The notes below the pieces were generated by a model. It did not search any database. It saw nothing but the letters and a program-made list of their open reading frames with translations, and had not been told where the DNA came from. Shown here piece after piece: positions 18,979-29,431 of a DNA stretch of 64,000 nt (positions are counted from its first letter, which is position 1; each line of letters starts with the position of its first letter). Source of the stretch: Gracilaria gracilis (taxonomy: Eukaryota; Rhodophyta; Florideophyceae; Gracilariales; Gracilariaceae); NCBI GenBank assembly GCA_030374805.1, contig JARGSG010000225.1, positions 930,001 to 994,000 of the forward strand, given 5' to 3'. A program made the translations under genes and the position numbers.

Positions 18979-21193
18979 TCTTCTCCAGAATACGAGTAGC
19001 TGAAATACCTCGAATACTTCTCAGGATGCCGAGCTAAATCGAAAGCTCTGCTAGACGACTTCTTAGATAGCCCTCTTACCCCGTGTGAGTCTCCTCAAAC
19101 CGAAGCCACTGCCACTACTGCACCCCTAAAATGGTTGTGGATGGAAACTGTCTAATGGCATTCTTGTACAAGGATATGTTCGATGAAGAAAAGAGCAAAA
19201 GAAAAGAATGGGTCGACGACGGCACGGCCCACTTTGAGTGGGCCTGGGGTACTTACAGTATGCTGTAAGTCCGACAGAGACCTGTACAGTACCACATCAT
19301 GTGCTCTATCATCCTTGCAAATCGATTCCCGATGCTTCACTCCCATGGGGGCTAACGCTAACGCTAGCGCTTTACCGTTGGTATCTGCAGGGTATTTTGT
19401 GCAAGCGCTCCACCAAACCAGAGGGAAGAGAGGAAAGGGAGAGTTACTTAAAAAGTTTGGGCAGAATGCTAAAATATCACAGTTGCTTTCGAAAGCGAGT
19501 AATTCTTACAATTGCAATCAGAGGAACATGGTCTATCAAGTCCCACATTTTTGTGCGTTCCCATGGCTCTCGGAGATAACAGATCTTTGGCATAATACTT
19601 TTTGCACAAACCTCAAAGGCAAGCTCTGTTCATTAAGCAAAAAACATGATGGACAGACAACATTGTGGTCAATGGGGTCCTTTTTTCCATTGTTCCTCTT
19701 CACGGTGTGGTCCGAATTCCCGATTCCGCAATTCCCTCAAGTCAGAAAACCACTTCTTCTTAATTATGGACAGCAGTCCTTTATTACAAGACTAGAGTAG
19801 AACTTTCAGAGAAAACTCTCTCTTTTCCAAAAAGGCCAAGAACTTTTGCGGTTCATGTCTAATCAAACTCGATACAGAAGACTTGTTCTCGGGTTGCGTG
19901 CTTGCAAAAAGGTCGCGACGAAGAGCATTTGTTAAGGGACATCGCAGCACCACGTGGTCGCAATCTTTCTTTGCATTAGTGCCGAAGTTACATCGCAGTG
20001 TCTTTTTTCTAGATAAGAAGCAACAGGGTGCAGTGATGAAATGTGCCCGGTGTAGAACTGCGCTAACGCTACCTCTGCCCTCCGAAGTGCTCTTTCTCCC
20101 GAGGTAAGATCTGGAAACTCTTTGAGCCGCGGTCGGCTTTTTTGTTTGGGCAGCAAACGGGCTTGGACATCAAGCATGGCCAACGGGACACTGACTTGTT
20201 TGCAAGCTCAATTTGGATCCCGGCTTTTGCCAACCTATCTACCGCCTCATTTTGAGGAATGCCAGAGAGGTGCAGAAAGAAAACTGCTTAGATTCGTTGT
20301 TCTTCTTTAGTTTCGTGGTTATGCTCTTTGATACAGTTCGAGATCGCTTTGCTGGTTTCGAGAATATAAGCGAGCATAATGCATCTAGGAGAAAGATAAC
20401 ACTTTGTACGCTCAGGCTTACGAACGAACGAACGAAAGCAATTTACTTGTTTTTGATGCGTCAGGCTTACGCTCCTGAAATTATAGTCGTTGGTGCGCAA
20501 ACTGTTAAGGAATTGTCCGCGATATCTTGGGGCACAGAGTGGACATTGATGACTTCCGGCGCAAATCGTTAGACATGTCTAACCTATGATGTCATACCTT
20601 CAAAGAATTGGAAAGAATATTCGAAGAAGTTGGCGAGGCATGCTTTCGAGACGACGAGGACTTCGTTATTCCGTCTCAACCACTGAAGAAGGACAAAGTC
20701 ACCGCCTTGTCAACCCCGTACACGTGATGCTTTTCGTGCTCTGGGAAACAACTTTCTTGAAATTCATGTTTAGCCTCGACAACGATATTCAGTACAAAAA
20801 AGCGGGGGCCAAAGGTAACATTTCCTAAACACCTCTGAAGAGAAAGCATCCACAACAATGACAAGAAAAAGTAAAGGTGTCAAGAAGTTGATGGGTTGCT
20901 TGCAAACTCCACTAGCTAGCGAGTCTCGCCGATGGAGGAATCGAAACGCTTGGTCGCCTTCGTCACGACGAATTTTTGCATGAGGCAATTTCATGATTAA
21001 ACAGGACGAAAATGGCGAATTGTTGGTGGCGACCATCGCCCTTCTCTGTTCTCTCCGTGCTTCAACTCTGTCCGACTTTATCACCAACTGTTACGGCATT
21101 ATGCTTTTCCGCAGGTGCTGCAGATGAGAGACCAAACACGACAACGTATCGCACTATTCTGCGTGCTCCCAAAGTTGGGCGCCTCCGTCAAAA
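18979..21193. other. Gene-poor region with transposon decay
   Basis: It holds one TACCGTTGGTA copy (19373-19383), the retroelement remnant at 19792-20400, and two copies of a TCAGGCTTACG motif (20411 and 20460). Frames at 19183-19800 and 20586-20828 lack recognisable domains and are likely fragments. The promoter of the NatC Lsm gene lies at the right end. Confidence 0.5.
19792..20400 (-). mobile_element. Decayed non-LTR retrotransposon 3' end (RNase H and zinc-knuckle tail)
   Basis: Reading the minus strand, three frames carry consecutive parts of a retroelement C-terminus. The RNase H end with GIPQNEAVDRLAKAG is near 20200-20260, with SKAISNCIKE upstream of it. Next is ALRRAEVALAQFYTGH near 20040-20090. 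Last is a Cys/His motif, CNFGTN...CDHVVLRCP, near 19935-19990, that ends at a stop at 19792. At least two frameshifts and a stop break the ORF, so it is a dead copy. Only the last part of the element is present; the reverse transcriptase domain is absent. This order is typical of LINE-like elements with RNase H. Confidence 0.8.
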
Positions 21194-21679
21194 ATGGATA
21201 GATTTGCCGACACCGGTCTAACTTGTGGAGAGAAGGAACAGAAGCCCAAAGGCATGGACAAAGAGAAGCTCGTAAGCCATCGACAAGTAGTTGAATCATG
21301 TATGAATAGGCTGTTACTAGTAGCATTGAAAGACGGACGTTTGATAGAAGGGAGACTCGACTGCTACGACCAGCAAGGGAACATGATCTTGATCAACGCA
21401 TCGGATGTCACGCGAGAGACTGACAGACCATTTGGTCGTTCATTTAGATTGGGAACAGTAATGGTACCGGGAGGTGTCACTTCTCAAGTGCTGTTGCACA
21501 CCCAAAAGGACTGCGACGCGGAAAACGCTCGTCCGAAATCGCAACATGACTATGTCGCTGCAGCTGTGGGAAAAGCTGAGAATTCTTCGCAGCAGAGTTT
21601 AGGTGCGTTCGGGTCAGCCAAAGCGATTGAAGAGAAGCAAGATGAGCAGGCAGAGGAAAAGTCAGCGCCAGCTAAATAG
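21194..21679 (+). CDS. Lsm-domain protein, likely NatC auxiliary subunit (NAA38/LSMD1-like)
   Basis: A 161-residue protein. Residues 38-70 form the Sm1 motif (LLLVALKDGRLIEGRL...GNMILINA). Residues 84-94 (FRLGTVMVPGG) form the Sm2 motif, in the LGxxMVPG version typical of NAA38 rather than canonical Lsm proteins. NAA38 is the small auxiliary subunit of the NatC N-terminal acetyltransferase at the ribosome. An acidic, Gln/Ala-rich tail extends beyond the usual length. A second in-frame ATG at residue 21 would also leave the domain complete. An Sm-like RNA-binding role is the main alternative. Confidence 0.8.
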   Translation: MDRFADTGLTCGEKEQKPKGMDKEKLVSHRQVVESCMNRLLLVALKDGRLIEGRLDCYDQQGNMILINASDVTRETDRPFGRSFRLGTVMVPGGVTSQVLLHTQKDCDAENARPKSQHDYVAAAVGKAENSSQQSLGAFGSAKAIEEKQDEQAEEKSAPAK

Positions 21680-21905
21680 CATCCTAACTAAAGCGGAGAG
21701 TGAGGAAAACGCAAATTATGCGTGTCGTAAGAGTGGTTGTTACAACCAGAGAGAACTGATGCTAGTTTTTACATGGTTCACTTCGAACACCTCTGCACAA
21801 CGTGAACATATCTAGAAGCAATTAAGCAGCTTTGAAGTGGACTACATGCGACGCATGCCGCATTAGGTGGTCCAAGTCATCGATAGAACTGCACCTTCAT
21901 CCTTT

Positions 21906-22945
21906 TCAGTTCTTCATTGGCACATAAAGGCCCGTTCCGCCAAGTCCACAGTAACCCATCGGATTCTTGTGCAGGTATTGCTGGTCTGGAATTATGGCAT
22001 CAGATGATGGTTAGTATTTCATGGGTGAAGCTCTGAAAAATGTTCTGTTGACTTACGGTATTCTTCAGCATAGAAGTACTGCGGGGCCGGTTCGATCTCA
22101 GTGACAATCCCATTGCGGCCTGCTTCCTTCAGGATGGCGTTGAAGTGACTTCGAGTCTCTTCGGCGACTTGCTTCTGTTCGTCGGTGTAGTAGTAGATTA
22201 CAGAGCCTGGAAAGGACACAATCCCCTGCGTTAGAAAATGAGTCATGGAAAGAGGAAAACGAAAGTAGTGGTGAACAAGACATACGATACTGTGTACCAA
22301 CATCATTTCCTTGCCTATTCTTCTGAGTTGGGTTGTGTACCTCCCAGAAGACATTCAACATATCCTCATACGAAGTTTTCGAACTATCGAACACAACATT
22401 GACAACCTGTTGATATGATTAGCGTCTTCGGACATAAAAGGCTTAAGACTTGGAGATGTGTTGATCTAATGTTCACTTACCTCAGCATGACCCGTCCGAC
22501 CCGAGCACACTTGCCTGTAAGTAGGAAACTCTATTGTGCCACCTGCATAACCAACACTCGTAGTATACACGCCTTCCTTCTTCCAAAACTTTCTTTCAGC
22601 ACCCCAAAAGCTGCATTGAAGCGTTGTTAGTATGCATTCGGTCGCAAGTACTCACGCGCGCTTCCTAACATACCATCCTAGTCCAAACATGGCCACTTTA
22701 AGTGGAGCTGGCCATCCACCGGGCGGCGGGGCGATAGGAGTACCCAATACAACATGCTCCGACGGTGGTGCGATGGGAGTAGTGGTCATTGTCTTCACCG
22801 ACGTGTTCGGTCGCACGAAATTCTGAAACCAGTCGAAAGGACCCATGGCAGTTCGGGCAAAGCGTTTTCCAGGGCGTAGAGGACTCACGGCACGATGAAG
22901 CGGGCGCAGAGACACCGGAAGCGGCTGAACGAAAGCCATTTGCAT
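21906..22945 (-). CDS. MSRA: Peptide methionine sulfoxide reductase A, five exons
   Basis: The inferred coding exons are 22674-22945, 22481-22610, 22286-22406, 22057-22206 and 21906-21985. The introns are 63, 74, 79 and 71 bp with GT-AG ends, and the joined frame encodes 250 residues. The catalytic GCFWGAE motif is split by the first intron, with the cysteine codon formed across the junction. [19 protein letters not shown] and the C-terminal GYCGLGG follow in family order. MsrA reduces methionine-S-sulfoxide in proteins. The roughly 85-residue N-terminal extension before the core is basic and Ser/Pro-rich, as expected for plastid or mitochondrial import. Start choice between the ATGs at 22945 and 22939 is open, and the frame continues upstream to 23170. 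Confidence 0.93.
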
Positions 22946-24154
22946 GGTTGTGAAGTCGGAATGTTTTTGAGCACCAAAAGCGAGTCCAGTTCTACGAGCA
23001 GAAGGTCCCTTTCTTAAGAGGAAGGAACTAACGAACGATATCTGTTTTCTTTCGTTTCGGGACGAGCCAGGGCTGGGCGCCATGCTCTGTACAAGGGTAC
23101 CAGTAACCAACCTTGAAACGTATTTCTTGTTCCAAGATTCCTGCGTGCAGCCACTCATCCTGGCCGGCACATTTCATTGGCGAAGTTACGGATATGTTTC
23201 GACCCGGCGCGGATGTGCATGAGGGATTTTGAACGCAAATACCAGTATTCACGGTAAATTTGTCATCTCCCCTCATGTGGATGGCGCCTCGTGATCCGTT
23301 AACGAAACTCGCGATGGTTATTTCCGCCAATATGCACGATGAGTAGAAGATAGTTGCGTAAAGGTACAGAGGAAGTATCTCTGGATACGAACATACTGTT
23401 GAGGAAAGAGCGCCCTTTAGTATCCGAAGGGGTCCTCGATCAATAAGAGTCAATGATGATGATATGTTTAGAGTAGTATGGGAGAAAAAGAATTCCTCTG
23501 CGCCGAAGCAAGGCTACTTGATCGGACACGATTGAGAACACAAGAGCAGATGGAAGAACAGCGGTGACCGTGTGCATCCTGAAAATGCTTTCAGATACTT
23601 GAGTAAGGCATCATGCCGCACTTCGGACTCTGGATCTCTAGAAAGCTAGAAATGCTGTGTGTTGGAGAGAGGCCTCGGGTGTTTTTGGGGTCTCCATTTA
23701 TTGCAGCTGGTGATCTGCATTTTCTGTCATATGGCAGACATTGATTATGGGAGTGTGACGTGGTGCCGGTGCTCATGTAGGCGTTAACCTTCTAACCTCC
23801 AATCGAAACAGGTCAGTTCTATTACGCTAAGGAACTTGGTACCCCCGCACATGGCGAATGTCAACTTCACAACGATTGCTACTGGTACACGAACAATGGC
23901 AGTTTCGCTTCAACCTCATCTCATCGTCAAGGAAAAGGGGGTAAATAGGCTCTCTGAGATCAGTGTGTTGCCCGTCGCCCGAACGAAAATATATGACTGG
24001 AACGAAACTATTTCTCCGGCGACGAACGAGCACTGCTTCATCTGCCCATCGTCATAGGATTCAACTGCAGATCTTTCGTGCAGCAAACACAGTTTGTTGG
24101 CTTGGCACTCTGGCAGACCGTACTGCGCATCAGATTTGCTCTTTTTCCGGCAAG
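22946..24154. other. Divergent intergenic region with one doubtful coding stretch
   Basis: It separates the starts of MsrA and the two-exon unknown gene. A minus-strand frame (23028-23453) reads like part of a membrane or secreted protein but has no ATG near its start. TACAAGGGTA (the complement of TACCCTTGTA) is at 23090-23099. Confidence 0.45.
23028..23453 (-). CDS. Possible exon of an unknown secreted or membrane protein
   Basis: The open frame encodes a hydrophobic stretch (LPLYLYATIFYSSCILAEI), then a cysteine- and sequon-containing segment, ending at a stop at 23028. The first codon is not ATG and the first Met lies well inside, so it needs an upstream exon or is spurious. No family is recognised. 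Confidence 0.2.
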   Translation of the reverse strand: MTLIDRGPLRILKGALSSTVCSYPEILPLYLYATIFYSSCILAEITIASFVNGSRGAIHMRGDDKFTVNTGICVQNPSCTSAPGRNISVTSPMKCAGQDEWLHAGILEQEIRFKVGYWYPCTEHGAQPWLVPKRKKTDIVR

Positions 24155-24869
24155 ATGGCTTCCGCTTACCCCACGCACATCGAAGTCCCAGTTCAGTACA
24201 CTCCGACTGCTGAGCTTGACCACTCGCAGCTTATGAAACTGTATGAACTCTCGATGCCAGCCATCGAAGATCTTTCATGGGAAGACGTTGTGACGAACAC
24301 TTTTGTGAAGCTTAAGGCGTATTCAAAAGTATACGGTAAGCACAATCTCTAGTCTACTCGCCGGAGCTACAGCAGTCGCGAACTGACTCGAAACAGGTGC
24401 TCGTGCTGAAGGCATCCGATTGCCACGATGTCGTGCAGAGATGGAAATATTCTTCACTGCTCTACTTCACTCGCGCTATATTGCAACGTCCTCTACTCCC
24501 GAGGAAGTGCGGATGGAGAACCGTGAGCGAGGGCTAGACAGCAAGAGCAGAATTCATCCTGATGTACGAGAGTTGGCGCTGGAAGACGGGCTAGCATTTA
24601 ACTTGTCACAACGATATGGGATAGACACTATCGCATCTGTAGTACATTTCGCATCTAAGGAAGGCGGGAAATGGACAGATGAGGAAAATGCGCTTTCTGC
24701 TGCTTTAGTCTTGGAAGAAATCGCCAATGCTGCAGAAAGAAGAGTGAGCGCAGGGAATGGTGCTGCGGATGAAAGTAGTAGTGATACGAGGGGAATAATG
24801 GATTGTCTGAGAAATAGCGGGCCTTGGAAGGGGTGGTGCGGGTTCAAGAGCGGTGTTCACCTCAAGTGA
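24155..24869 (+). CDS. Two-exon protein of unknown family
   Basis: Exon 1 is 24155-24335 and exon 2 is 24397-24869, with a 61-bp GT-AG intron (GTAAGC to ACAG). The join restores one frame of 217 residues. The N-terminal half (LDHSQLMKLYELSMPAIEDL, then YSKVYGARAEGIRLPRCRAEM) and the middle are soluble and helix-rich, with no membrane span or signal peptide. The C-terminus is short and Gly/Trp-rich. The composition across the junction is protein-like, which supports the intron. I do not recognise the family and assign no function. Confidence 0.65.
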
Positions 24870-25811
24870 ATTGTAACTTTCGTACCGTGGAGCTGGAATC
24901 GGTTCAGATAAAATGGGTACGAGAGCTACCGAAAAGCTGTTCTTTAACGAGCACTTTGTACACTACTTGGATACAACTGCGTGAATTGACACAGAGAGGA
25001 GAGAAGCGTTGTCCACATGATGAGGATGATGATGATGATACCCAGTCTAGACATCATCATCATCAATGATGATAATGATGTCTAGAGAGACACTAGACTG
25101 GGTACCAAGGTACTGCCTACTATATGTACAGTATGTAGTAGAACGCTACCTTTACCTTGGCACCGAAGAGCAACAGCAAAGACACAGCAGGGCAATTCGG
25201 TGGGGAAGGGGCGTGAAGGGCAGTTTGATGCCTTCTTTTTCTCATAGCCAAGCCTAAGTTTATCAAAGCGCAGTGCAGTATCATACGGAACTCAGATATT
25301 GGCACGGTGCTCAGCGCATGGAGCTGAATTAGAACCTACACAGTGTGTTGTACACACCAGCTACACACCGTGTATCGTTTTGATACGTACAGTTACTGTA
25401 CTACGGTATCTACCCAGCACCAGTGCCACACACTGACAGACAAACACTGTACACGTACACGTATCCTACTTAGCCCATGCCGAAGACCACGACCACCGTG
25501 GCGTAAGCGAGTCTCGACAAAAGTGCTCCGACCCAGCACCGTTGGTACATGTACAGTATGATGTACCCATCCATGGACTTCCAGTCCAGCCTGCTGAACT
25601 GCTCGTTTTCTTCCCTTGTTGCCGTTGTTATGTTGTTTGTCTCTTGATTCGTTCCCAGGTTTTCGCCGCCATGTCTTTGTCCCGCTCCTGACGTTAGTGC
25701 TGCGCGGCAGCCGAGCATGTTTCTCTTCGCTTCCTCGTGCTCATTCAACTGTCATCAAAGCGCGTTATTTCGTTGGGGTTCTTTGTTCACCAGTTTCCCG
25801 TACCATTCAGT
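24870..25811. other. Intergenic region with hairpin and GT61 promoter
   Basis: It contains the hairpin at 25039-25104 and a TACCGTTGGTA-like site (CACCGTTGGTA, 25537-25547) 265 bp before the GT61 ATG. Short GTAC-rich palindromic stretches lie near 25330-25460. Confidence 0.5.
25039..25104. repeat. Hairpin with ATG/CAT-repeat loop
   Basis: Arms beginning TACCCAGTCTAG (25039) and ending CTAGACTGGGTA (25104) pair. The left arm continues into CATCATCATC and the right arm carries GATGATAATGATG plus an 11-bp insertion. It lies about 170 bp downstream of the two-exon unknown gene. Confidence 0.75.
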
Positions 25812-27260
25812 ATGCACTACTCGCAGGTGGGACCTAGCACCACCCGCAATCTCAGCTCTCGCTTGCTTTCGTTTCTCCTTGCGTTGTGCAGCATCTTGGT
25901 CAGCACTGCAACTATCCTCTTTACGTATCGTTATTCACTCTTTACAACCACAAAGATCAGAAACACCACCCTCTGGCAGGGGGCATACAGGCCTCTAGCA
26001 CAACAGTCGTTCTATCGTGAGCATTTCACTACTCCGTCTTCGGTTGATACCAATTCCACTGCGGAAGCGATCGAACGATTGCATAGGCTCGTATCCAACG
26101 CTCTGGCTGTCCGAACGGGGCGATTAGGCAACGTCTGGCCTCAGAAGGGTCTCACCTTCACATCTTCATTTGTAAATGATGATTACCAACAGGCAAAATC
26201 GCTCGTAAACGAGCTATGCGAACCTGCGCTCGTACATGTTCCGAAGACCGCCCCAGACACTGCCCCTATGTGTCTTTCAGTCTTCGAGAACTCGTACATA
26301 GGGCCGTCTGGTGTGGTATACAAGCCCAACACCAACCTTATTCATGATATGGGTGGTGGCTGTTGCTTGGGTGACTGGGTGCGATACACTGACGACGCAA
26401 TTTCGTTACGTTATTCCCCAACCCGAATGCCAATTGTGCTAGCTATGGGCTTTCATCATTCTGCGACCTATCACCATGTTATTCATGAATTGTTACCCCG
26501 TCTACTTCCTCTTTTCCCTCTACTGGACGCCGAGCCACACATGTATATTGCGATTGACGAAAGCTCAGTGGCGGAACGCCTTTTATCTGTCTTAGGGATC
26601 GATCCCTCACGGCTTATCCCTATCAAGCTGTTAAGATCTACATGGATCCACGGAGCCATAGTTTTGCAACCACCACCACTGTTCTTATGTAGAGGGGGAG
26701 GCTGGAACTGTGTGTACAATAGTACTCAGCTCACGGCGAGTGTTTTACGGGATGCCGCGATAAGTAAGGAAGCTTATGAAGAGGTGTTCAAGGAACGACC
26801 AAAACTTACACTCTTGGAACGGGCTCGTTCTAGAAAGAAGGATGGATCTTGCAGAGAGCAGCGATGTGCCAAAAACTTCCATGAGCTGAGGGATGCAATA
26901 AAGAAGGAGTATGGAAAACAGTTTGATATCACCGTCGTGCCACCAGAAATGTCTGTCATCGACACCATCAAGACTTTTTCAGTGGCTGATGTGATTGTTG
27001 GGCTTCATGGAGCTGGTTTTCAGAATATGATGTATTGTTCGAAGGGAACCACTGTGGTTCATATCGGATGGGGAAGGCACTATGAAGATCTTGCAAAAGA
27101 ATTTGGTTTGAACTATCACTTGTCGAAAATGCGATCTTTGACCAGGAACAGCCGTAATGTTAACATCAACGTGAAGAAGATCATGGCAGATGTACGAAAA
27201 GCGATTAACAAGGACCGAACTATACTGAATTCCAGTGTGAAGAAAAAAATTGCTGGTTGA
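25812..27260 (+). CDS. GT61-family glycosyltransferase (DUF563), type II membrane protein
   Basis: A 482-residue Golgi-type enzyme. A short cytosolic N-terminus precedes one membrane span (about 17-39), then a stem and a lumenal catalytic domain. GFHHSATYHHVIHELLPRL (about 213-232) and VADVIVGLHGAGFQNMMYC (GLHGAG at 397-402) are characteristic of glycosyltransferase family 61, which includes plant xylan xylosyl/arabinosyltransferases and animal EOGT. The acceptor is unknown; cell-wall galactans or N-glycans are plausible in a red alga. Cysteines and sequons in the domain fit lumenal folding. The ATG at 25812 places the anchor at the N-terminus; an upstream in-frame ATG at 25737 is less likely. 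Confidence 0.88.
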   Translation: MHYSQVGPSTTRNLSSRLLSFLLALCSILVSTATILFTYRYSLFTTTKIRNTTLWQGAYRPLAQQSFYREHFTTPSSVDTNSTAEAIERLHRLVSNALAVRTGRLGNVWPQKGLTFTSSFVNDDYQQAKSLVNELCEPALVHVPKTAPDTAPMCLSVFENSYIGPSGVVYKPNTNLIHDMGGGCCLGDWVRYTDDAISLRYSPTRMPIVLAMGFHHSATYHHVIHELLPRLLPLFPLLDAEPHMYIAIDESSVAERLLSVLGIDPSRLIPIKLLRSTWIHGAIVLQPPPLFLCRGGGWNCVYNSTQLTASVLRDAAISKEAYEEVFKERPKLTLLERARSRKKDGSCREQRCAKNFHELRDAIKKEYGKQFDITVVPPEMSVIDTIKTFSVADVIVGLHGAGFQNMMYCSKGTTVVHIGWGRHYEDLAKEFGLNYHLSKMRSLTRNSRNVNINVKKIMADVRKAINKDRTILNSSVKKKIAG

Positions 27261-28180
27261 GTTTCTAAAGGATGTTACGAATGGGAAGAAATGTATGCAT
27301 TTTGCATGGATGAATGATCCGCACCAGCCGTGTTGAAGGACATTCGCAGTTGTGTATCCTGGAATTTAGGTTTGTTTCCTATAATGCTTCTACAGACTCC
27401 ACTTACCGGTGGAAAACCACTCGTAGTAACAGTATGTCATCTAATTCGTTTTTGACGCATAAACCCGAGGATTTGCGAGGATGCGAGCAAGCAGGGGTTT
27501 CTGGACGGCGATGGGCTATGGATAATCGTGAACATAGTATGGTATGGAGTCCATACTATGGACTGTGTACAAGAACACTTCGAGTTCGGTCTCCGGATAG
27601 ACGGGTGAAGGTTAACCTTCTAGCCCTCGACACTAATCGTTTGTAAAAAAAGTTTGAGGTACCGTTGGTATCGTTCTACCCTTGTAACTTCACCGTACCG
27701 TTGGTATCTACTCTGCGAGTATGAACCAGGTAGCAGTCTCTCTCGTAGATGCAAAAAAGCGGCAAGCGGGATGATGCAGGGAAAAAAAGGGGAAATTTGG
27801 TGCGTTGGTGTCGCGCTGTGATTGGAAGGACTGGCATCATTGGGGAGTTGTGATTGGAGCAGGCGCACGGTCGAATCGATGAGCCCAGAAAAAACAGAAT
27901 CCAGCGAGTGCCATGCATCGCTCACGCTGTGCGTTGATCCCAATGACGATGATCGCAATGACACGTTCCGCAGCTCGCCGAATGCGCACGGAATTCGTGC
28001 CACTACCAGGGGTAATGCGCATCGTCGCCGGATGGAATTCGCTTGTTGCCGCTGTGTATCCAATTTTACGTTCACCTCAACATCGAACCCAAGCCTTTCG
28101 TGCCTCCTTGAGTCATCAGCTGTACTTTGCGGATCGGACTGCCATCCCCACGATTTCACCTCCCGCTCTATTCTCCTCTC
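27261..28180. promoter_or_regulatory. PGK upstream region with clustered TACCGTTGGTA/TACCCTTGTA motifs
   Basis: TACCGTTGGTA at 27660-27670, TACCCTTGTA at 27677-27686 and TACCGTTGGTA at 27696-27706 sit within 47 bp, 475-521 bp before the PGK ATG. An opposing frame through 27620-28369 overlaps the PGK start and is treated as noncoding. The regulatory role is inferred from position and repetition only. Confidence 0.5.
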
Positions 28181-29431
28181 ATGACTAAGCTCGGTGTTGA
28201 TGCCGTCGATTTGGCCGGCAAGAGAGTCTTCATTCGCGTTGACTTCAACGTTCCTTTCGACAAAGAAACCGGAACGACAATCACCAATACGCAGAGAATC
28301 GATGCTGCTTTGCCTACCATCCAATACGTGCTTTCCAAAGATGCGAAGTCTGTCGTCTTGGCATCGCATCTGGGTCGCCCCAGTGGCAAGGTAAATCCCA
28401 AGTTTTCTCTCGAGCCAGTTGCCAAGGTTGTCTCCGAAAAGCTTGGAAAGGAGGTCAAGTTCTTGCCTTCATGTGTTGGTTCCGAGACAGAGTCTGCTTG
28501 CGCAGATCCACCATCTGGTACCGTTTTCCTGTTGGAGAACCTCCGTTTCTTTGCAGAAGAGGAAGGAAAAGGGTTAGACGGCGAAGGAAACAAATTCAAG
28601 CCCGATAAGGAGAAAGTCACCGAATTCCGGGCAAGCTTGTCAAAGCTGGCTGATGTTTACATTAACGATGCGTTTGGAACTGCCCATCGCGCTCACTCTT
28701 CTATGGTCGGTGTTGATCTGCCGCAAAAGGCCGCCGGATTTTTGATGAAGAAGGAGCTTGAGTATTTCAGCAAAGCGCTTGACACTCCTGTGCATCCATT
28801 CCTTAGTATTTTGGGTGGATCAAAAGTGTCGGACAAGATTCAGCTCATTAACAATCTTCTCGACAAGGTTGACGAAATGATTATCGCCGGGGGAATGAGT
28901 TTCACGTTCAACAAAGTTGTGGACGGTATGAGCATCGGAGCGTCTCTTTTTGATGAAGCGGGAGCTTCGATTGCGAAAGACATTGTCAAGAAAGCAGAAG
29001 AAAAGGGCGTCAAGCTACATTTCCCCGTTGATTTCGTTATTGCCGACAAGTTCGCCCCAGATGCTGAGTCTACAACAGCCACCGCTGAGGAAGGTATTCC
29101 AGATGACTGGATGGGTTTAGATGCCGGACCCAAATCTCAGGAGAACATGCGTGAAGTCATCACCCGCGCTAAGACTATCGTGTGGAATGGTCCTGTTGGT
29201 GTGTTTGAGTTTGAGAAGTTTGCACAGGGTACAAAAGCGGTTATGGACGCTGTGGTTGATGCTACAGCTGCAGGAGCGACAACTATAATTGGTGGCGGCG
29301 ATACTGCAACAGCGGCAAAGGACTTTGGTGTCGCTGATAAGGTCAGCCATGTCTCTACTGGGGGAGGTGCTAGCTTGGAGTTACTAGAAGGGAAAGAACT
29401 TCCTGGCGTTGCGGCTTTATCGGATGCTTAG
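28181..29431 (+). CDS. PGK: Phosphoglycerate kinase
   Basis: A 416-residue single-exon enzyme of standard eukaryotic length, catalysing the 1,3-bisphosphoglycerate/ADP to 3-phosphoglycerate/ATP step. It shows RVDFNVPF at the N-terminus, SHLGRP, LLENLRF, the [13 protein letters not shown] substrate loop, [17 protein letters not shown], and the nucleotide site GGGDTATA with [19 protein letters not shown] at the end. The ATG at 28181 is followed directly by the mature sequence, so no organelle targeting peptide is present and a cytosolic location is inferred. The frame upstream (from 28127) lacks family similarity. Confidence 0.98.
   Translation: MTKLGVDAVDLAGKRVFIRVDFNVPFDKETGTTITNTQRIDAALPTIQYVLSKDAKSVVLASHLGRPSGKVNPKFSLEPVAKVVSEKLGKEVKFLPSCVGSETESACADPPSGTVFLLENLRFFAEEEGKGLDGEGNKFKPDKEKVTEFRASLSKLADVYINDAFGTAHRAHSSMVGVDLPQKAAGFLMKKELEYFSKALDTPVHPFLSILGGSKVSDKIQLINNLLDKVDEMIIAGGMSFTFNKVVDGMSIGASLFDEAGASIAKDIVKKAEEKGVKLHFPVDFVIADKFAPDAESTTATAEEGIPDDWMGLDAGPKSQENMREVITRAKTIVWNGPVGVFEFEKFAQGTKAVMDAVVDATAAGATTIIGGGDTATAAKDFGVADKVSHVSTGGGASLELLEGKELPGVAALSDA

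Noticed and set aside
19183-19800. 205-codon plus-strand frame
   Set aside because: It contains the TACCGTTGGTA site and has no domain; more likely repeat-derived noncoding DNA.
27620-28369. 249-codon minus-strand frame
   Set aside because: It overlaps the PGK start, has no domain, and runs through its promoter motifs.
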